From Nymphaea colorata (lineage: Eukaryota > Streptophyta > Magnoliopsida > Nymphaeales > Nymphaeaceae), in the NCBI RefSeq assembly GCF_008831285.2, contig NC_045144.1, positions 14,621,858 through 14,685,857 of the forward strand: 64,000 nucleotides of DNA, given 5' to 3'. The notes below the pieces were generated by a model. That model did not search any database and was not told the DNA's origin. It was given only the letters and a program-made list of their open reading frames with translations. Positions within the stretch are counted from its first letter, which is position 1. Every line of letters starts with the position of its first letter. Of the stretch, positions 59,512 through 64,000 are shown piece by piece. The translations under genes and the position numbers were made by a program.

Positions 59512-60197
59512 TTATATCTTAGTTTGCCAGGAAATTAAATCTATACTGACAACCTAGAGTTAGCTGCTCATTGTGGGTGAGTACATGGATATAAATTTTA
59601 GGTTATACACATGTATTTAAGAAGAATTAGCTCTACAACTAGTATGTGTGTGTAAAGATAGAAAATGATAGGATCTCTCTCTTCGTGTCTATGTCTCACA
59701 TATCTCTTTGCACACGCTATCTAGTGTAGCCAATATTTGGATTCCTCATCTCATTCTATCTTAGTGCAATGGAAGTGCTCAAAGGAGACCAACTTTTCTA
59801 GCTAGCAAATCTAATTCAACATTTTCATCTCCAACGCACGATTTTCAATTCAGCATCAATCTGCCTCTTGCAAGCTAAGGGAAACCATCACGTCTAACCC
59901 AACCCACCCATGAGATTGATCAATGTCCAGCTGATGGCCTCTTCTTTCGGGTCCTCCTCCTCCCTCTCCACCACCACTGCCATCACGACAACTGTAATCA
60001 TCGGAGAAATGAGCTGACTAAGGGGCAGTAGAAGAGAATCAGCATGGAGGAGAAGCCAAGAAGCTCCAGCAACCATAATACATCAAGTATGAAGAGCAAG
60101 CCCAATCCTTCTCTTTCATTGCTCTAAAGAAGGAGTCCAAGCTGGGACTGAAGTCTGCCAATGTGGTGATAGAGAAGTATGTGAAGCTAGTGAAACC
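59512..60197. other. Unassigned DNA between elements G and H
   Basis: No gene identified. A short plus-strand open stretch just before element H (about 60095-60197, SFIALKKESKLGLKSANVV) is uninterrupted up to the insertion point. It has no recognised family. Confidence 0.35.
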
Positions 60198-60608
60198 TGT
60201 AAAAAAAATGAAACGAGAGAGACAAAGAGGGAACGAGAGAGATAGAGAGAGAGCACAAGAAATTACGTGGTTTGGACAAACTCTACCTACGTCCATGAAG
60301 TCTTTCCTTTCTTCTCAATTCTGAAACGGAATCCTCTCTTACAACAACAGAGAATTTTAGAGAAGAAAGAATGCTAAATAGAAATTTGAGGCTGGTCTAT
60401 CAAGATTCAAAAAAATTTTGGATCTTTATTACAAATTTGAATTTCTTTCCCTTTGGAATAGATTTTGGGATCTTCATGTGTTGGAGCATTAGTTGCTTTT
60501 CTCTTTTCAGCGTCAATTGCATTTCTTCTATATTTGGCTTGAAATTCAAAATTTGATTTACGTTGCAAGGTTGGCAAGGACGTTGGATCAGCAACCTTAT
60601 CTTTAACA
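60198..60608 (-). repeat. 3' LTR of element H
   Basis: Plus-strand ends TGTAAAAAA and TTTAACA. It aligns with 62388-62795 at roughly 90% identity, with a GA-rich patch near 60228-60253. Confidence 0.92.
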
Positions 60609-61190
60609 TGCCCCTTCGATCCAACCTCCATTTCAAGGATGTTTAACATTTCCTTGATGCAATGAAATCTTGACCCTAGTAACGGCTTAGTGAAAATATT
60701 AACTAATTGTTTTTCTAAGTGAACATATTTAATCTCAATTGCATTGTCTACCACCTTCTCTCTGACGAAATGATAGTCAATTTCTATGTGTTTTCTTTGT
60801 ATATGAAAAACTGGATTTGCCACCAAATATGTTGCTCCAATGTTGTCGCACCACAAAATTGGTTTTTGTTCAGTCTGAATTCTCAGATCTTTCATCAAGC
60901 TATTTAGCCATATTACTTCTAGTCTTGTACTTTGCTTCTGTTCTAGATTTTGCCACTTTCTGTTGTTTGGTGGATTTCCAAGATATGATATTGTGTCCAA
61001 CTTTTGTAACATAGCCACTAGTGGATCTTCGGTCATCCGGGCACCTGGCCCAATCAGCATCAGAGTAGGCAGATAATGTGAAAGAATTAGATTTTGTTAT
61101 CTCAAAGCCATGTTGTATGGTCCCTTTAAGATATCGTAAAATTCTTTTAACATGAGTCGAGTGAGTTGAAGTCGGCTGGTGCATGAACTG
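60400..61190 (-). pseudogene. Copia RNase H running into the LTR (element H)
   Basis: [18 protein letters not shown] and YSDADWARCPDDRRSTSGYVTKVG (61184-60950) are followed in an overlapping frame by LWCDNIGATYLVANPVFHIQRKH, IEIDYHFVREKVVD and QLVNIFTKPLLG. The second frame has no stop at the usual end and continues through the polypurine tract about 70 codons into the 3' LTR, stopping near 60407. Confidence 0.87.
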
Positions 61191-61238
61191 ACAAACTTTA
61201 TTTACTGCGTAAGTAATATCTGGCCATTTTAAAGTGAC

Positions 61239-61760
61239 TTACTGAAGTGCTCCTACAATCTGACGATACTGAGTTTCATTTTCCAATTTTTCACCATCGA
61301 GTTTGGATAAAGGAACATTTGAAGCAGCAGGCATGACACAAGATTTTGCATTCTCCATGTTTGCTCTACTCAAAATATTTCTGATATATTTCCTTTGCAA
61401 GAGAACAATCTTGTCTTTTTGAAAGTGACACTTCAATGCCCAAGAAGAAATGTAATTTTCCAAGATCTTTTATGGAGAAACTTGTCCAAAGATATGTATA
61501 ATCCTTTGAATCACAGGATTATTTCCTATAATAATTATATCATCTACATATATAAGTAGAAAGATGATTTTAGTTTGGGTTTTTCTAACAACGAGTGAAG
61601 TGTCAACTAATGACTCCCTGAACTCATTTTCGAGAAGATATCCTTTGAGTCTTTCAAACCAAGCCCTGGGCGCTTGCTTTAAGCCATAAAGTGCTTTCTT
61701 GAGATGACACATTTGATGAGGTTTTGCTATATTCTCAAAAACTGGTGGTTGAGTCATGAA
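61239..61760 (-). pseudogene. Copia reverse transcriptase, C-terminal half (element H)
   Basis: Begins at CHLKKALYGLKQAPRAWFERLKGYLLENEF and keeps the catalytic YVDDIIIIG (about 61530-61550). It then has SWALKCHFQKDKIVLLQRKYIRNILSRANM. The N-terminal half of RT is missing. Confidence 0.88.
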
Positions 61761-61939
61761 TCCGGTAGAGGAGTAGAAGAGCCATCAACATACCTCAATA
61801 AGTCCTCCCTATACATGGCACTACGGAGTTGCGATATCCAGAGAAGATAGTTGTTTTCCTCCAGCTTGACATATAAGAGGCTTGCAATAGCATTCCATTG
61901 AGGATTGACAGTTGCCATGGTAGATTGCTGAAAACCCAT
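61754..61939 (-). pseudogene. Copia gag N-terminal fragment (element H)
   Basis: Includes VKLEENNYLLWISQLRSAMYREDLLRYVDGS, a UBN2/gag N-terminal motif, and ends within a few bases of the RT fragment. The start codon at 61939 is plausible as the original gag start, since it follows the leader after the primer-binding site. Confidence 0.82.
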
Positions 61940-62374
61940 GGCACTTGTAAAAAATGATATCTCAGCAACGGGTACTCTAAAAATTCTAAAAAATGCTATG
62001 AGTGATCATCAGATATAGACGATTCCAATGAGCCCTTGTTCGACCCCTGACATTGCTGGAGCTGACAACACTGTCCAATTTCGCTACAGGTTCCAGGCAG
62101 GTTCGGCTCTGTTCTGCAACTCACTGTTTGCTTTACAGGACAGGTAACACTTCAAAAATTCATATCTCCTCAATGCCTATCTAGAAATTCTGAAACTTTG
62201 CAAGAAGATTCCTCAAATGTAGACAATTTCAACGAGCCCTTACTTGACCCCTAACATCGCCGGAGCTGACAACGCCGGCCAAAATTGCAACAGGTTTTTC
62301 TGGCAGCAGCTACAAGCTAGTGATAGATACCTCTGTTCTTTCTCTGTTCCTCATGCCCTCACGACTGCCTTTGT

Positions 62375-62387
62375 GGCTCTGATACCA
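62375..62387 (-). other. Primer-binding site of element H
   Basis: The complement is TGGTATCAGAGCC, a full match to the initiator Met-tRNA complement. It touches the LTR at 62388. Confidence 0.93.
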
Positions 62388-62795
62388 TGTAAAAAAAAAT
62401 GAAATGAGAGAGACAAAGAGGTAGCAAGAGAGAGAGAGAGCACACAAGATATTACGTGGTTTAGTCAAACTCGACATACGTCCACGAAGTCATTCCTTTC
62501 TTCTCAATTATGAAAGGGAATCCTCTCTTACAACGACAGAAAATTTTAGAGATGAAAGAATGCTAAATAGAAATTTCAGGCTGGTCTATCAAGATCCAAA
62601 AATTTTGGATCTTGATTATAAATTTGAATTTCTTTCCCTTTAGAATGGATTTTGCCATCTTCATGCATTGGACCATTAGTTGCTTTCCTCTCTTCAGCAT
62701 CAATTGCATTTCTTCTATATATGGCTTGAAATTCAAAATTTGATTTACGTTGCACGATGGGCAAGGATGTTGGATCGGCAACCTTATCTTTAACA
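62388..62795 (-). repeat. 5' LTR of element H
   Basis: 408 bp, plus-strand ends TGTAAAAAA and TTTAACA. Partner of 60198-60608. Confidence 0.92.
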
Positions 62796-62882
62796 AAGCC
62801 TTTCCTTTCATGGGACGTTGCACGATGGGCAAGGATGTTGGATCGGCAACCTTATCTTTAACAAAGCCTTTCCTTTCATGGG
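62747..62882. repeat. 68-bp perfect tandem duplication across the LTR/flank junction
   Basis: Units 62747-62814 and 62815-62882 read the same. Each contains the last 49 bp of the element H LTR plus 19 bp of host flank (AAGCCTTTCCTTTCATGGG). It therefore arose after element H inserted. Confidence 0.93.
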
Positions 62883-64000
62883 AGCTGACGGCAAAACTGA
62901 GGAGCAAAAGAGAGTCTCATTGGGGAGGGTATGGTAAGCCCAGGGGGAGAGAGAGAGCTCAAAAGCTATCTTTCTTCTTGTCCATATTATTTGAATATTT
63001 TTTTGGAATACTGTGCTTCGAAACTTGTTATTTTGAATGTTATTTTTTATTTTTAACATCATCTTAAAGCTATTATGTATTTCAAATTTTTAGTCATGAT
63101 ACTTGTGCATCACTTTGCATTGTTACACATCGTTTCACTTCACATACTCAATGCATCACTTTGCATCAATACACTTAACAACGTTGGTATAGTAAACCAC
63201 TTTCCTAGGTTTGTGAGAGGAAAAATAGGCCCCTGTTATGCATACCAAGATCAGTTATGTTCTATATGAATGTCCAGCCTAATTCTGGCTTGGAGCCACT
63301 GCCTGTGCTTGTTAATTGATGAACAGAACAACAAGCACAACACATGGTTATAAGAAAGCAGCTTAAAACACTTGAAAATTTTTTATTGTACATGTTTTGT
63401 GCATTTGTAGGAGCATGCTGGAAAATTTTGAAAAAGAGAATTGTTAAGTATATCTTTTAGGGTATTGAAATACCTGAAAAGAGTTTATAAATTTTTTGAT
63501 GCTATAGATAACAAGTTTTATTACTCAGGGGATATAAAATTCTTAGAAGATCAACCTTATTTCTCACAGCCAACTGTGGATGTCTTCAGCTAGGGGAAGC
63601 AGATCATAGCAACATTGCTTTAGCAAATGAGGAAAAATGCATTATGATTCCACATGCTTCGATAGAGTTGCATTAATAAGGTATAGAGATGCAACAAATT
63701 AACAATGAAAATTGATTAAAGAAGCGAATCACATGAATCTAAAATACCTCAACCAAGAAAAACTACTAAGATAGAAGAGCTCCAACATGATTGAATGATT
63801 TTTTCACATATTTTATGCATTAACCATCAAAGTATTCTATTGCAGATTACATTCAAACATAGGAAATGTCAAAGAAATACTTCGTCTACTTGTCAAGATT
63901 ATGTGCAGAAAGTGAACATAGTAGTTATGAAAAGAAGAATGGTGTGACGCAATTGAAGACAAATTAAAGGCATTGAAAAGGAATAAGACTTCGGAACTAG
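62883..64000. other. Unassigned AT-rich DNA at the right end of the window
   Basis: No recognisable gene or transposon domain on either strand. Only short open frames are present. Confidence 0.4.

Larger units (their letters stand above)
60198..62795 (-). mobile_element. Copia retrotransposon H, internal deletion derivative
   Basis: LTRs lie at 62388-62795 (5') and 60198-60608 (3'), with a perfect TGGTATCAGAGCC primer-binding site (complement of 62375-62387) and a purine tract GAAGGGGCA (complement of about 60609-60617). Flanks AAACC (60193-60197) and AAGCC (62796-62800) are probably a 5-bp target duplication with one change. At only 2.6 kb, the interior runs from the gag N-terminus (61939) straight into the middle of RT (61757), so most of gag, all of protease and integrase and half of RT are missing. 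Confidence 0.93.

Noticed and set aside
1-64000. tRNA, rRNA, bacterial or organellar gene clusters
   Set aside because: None seen. The Met-tRNA-like matches are retrotransposon primer-binding sites. Spliced genes and transposon types indicate nuclear plant DNA.

Overview
The window is nuclear DNA of a flowering plant. Spliced genes with GT-AG introns, a chloroplast-targeted Rubisco small subunit gene, plant Copia and L1-type retrotransposons, hAT- and Tourist-type MITEs, and an AT-rich, microsatellite-dotted background all point that way. The species cannot be fixed by eye. Only three host genes can be supported; most of the rest is decayed transposon sequence or sequence I cannot assign.

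Layout. (1) 3183-5325, plus strand: exons 2-6 of a manganese-type cation diffusion facilitator (metal tolerance protein, MTP9/10-like); its first exon is not visible and probably lies left of the window. (2) 5765-25480: a block of old retrotransposons, mostly Copia on the minus strand. Its clearest part is a nest: host element C (3' LTR 5765-6040) is split by element A (about 6281-10095) and by element B (10590-14175, with a matching pair of LTRs). Further Copia remnants follow at 18459-20700, 22340-22770 and 23790-25480, the last with an hAT-like MITE inside its gag. (3) 26458-35541, plus strand: a complete six-exon paralogue of the first MTP gene (402 residues when spliced). Exons 2-6 have exactly the same lengths in both copies and the proteins are about 83% identical by hand count. 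Its introns 2 and 4 carry three MITEs. (4) 36383-37815, minus strand: a complete three-exon RBCS gene, convergent with the second MTP gene, with a TATA box and an I-box upstream. (5) 37816-48300: mostly unassigned sequence with a small MITE (40014-40189) and a truncated L1-type LINE (41233-42520, minus). (6) 48300-62795: Copia elements. A fragment F is interrupted by E (49178-54111, 388-bp LTRs and a perfect GTATA target duplication). Then come G (54609-59511) in the same orientation and H (60198-62795, minus), a deletion derivative in which gag is joined directly to the reverse transcriptase. (7) 62883-64000: nothing recognisable.

The host genes do not form a pathway. The two MTP copies are a dispersed tandem pair, predicted Mn2+/H+ antiporters of endomembranes; RBCS supplies the small subunit of Rubisco in the chloroplast. 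I found no evidence of a new biological system. The best observations are the nested insertions, the MITEs with readable target-site duplications, the CT tract at the RBCS intron-2 donor, and the deletion derivatives of Copia elements.
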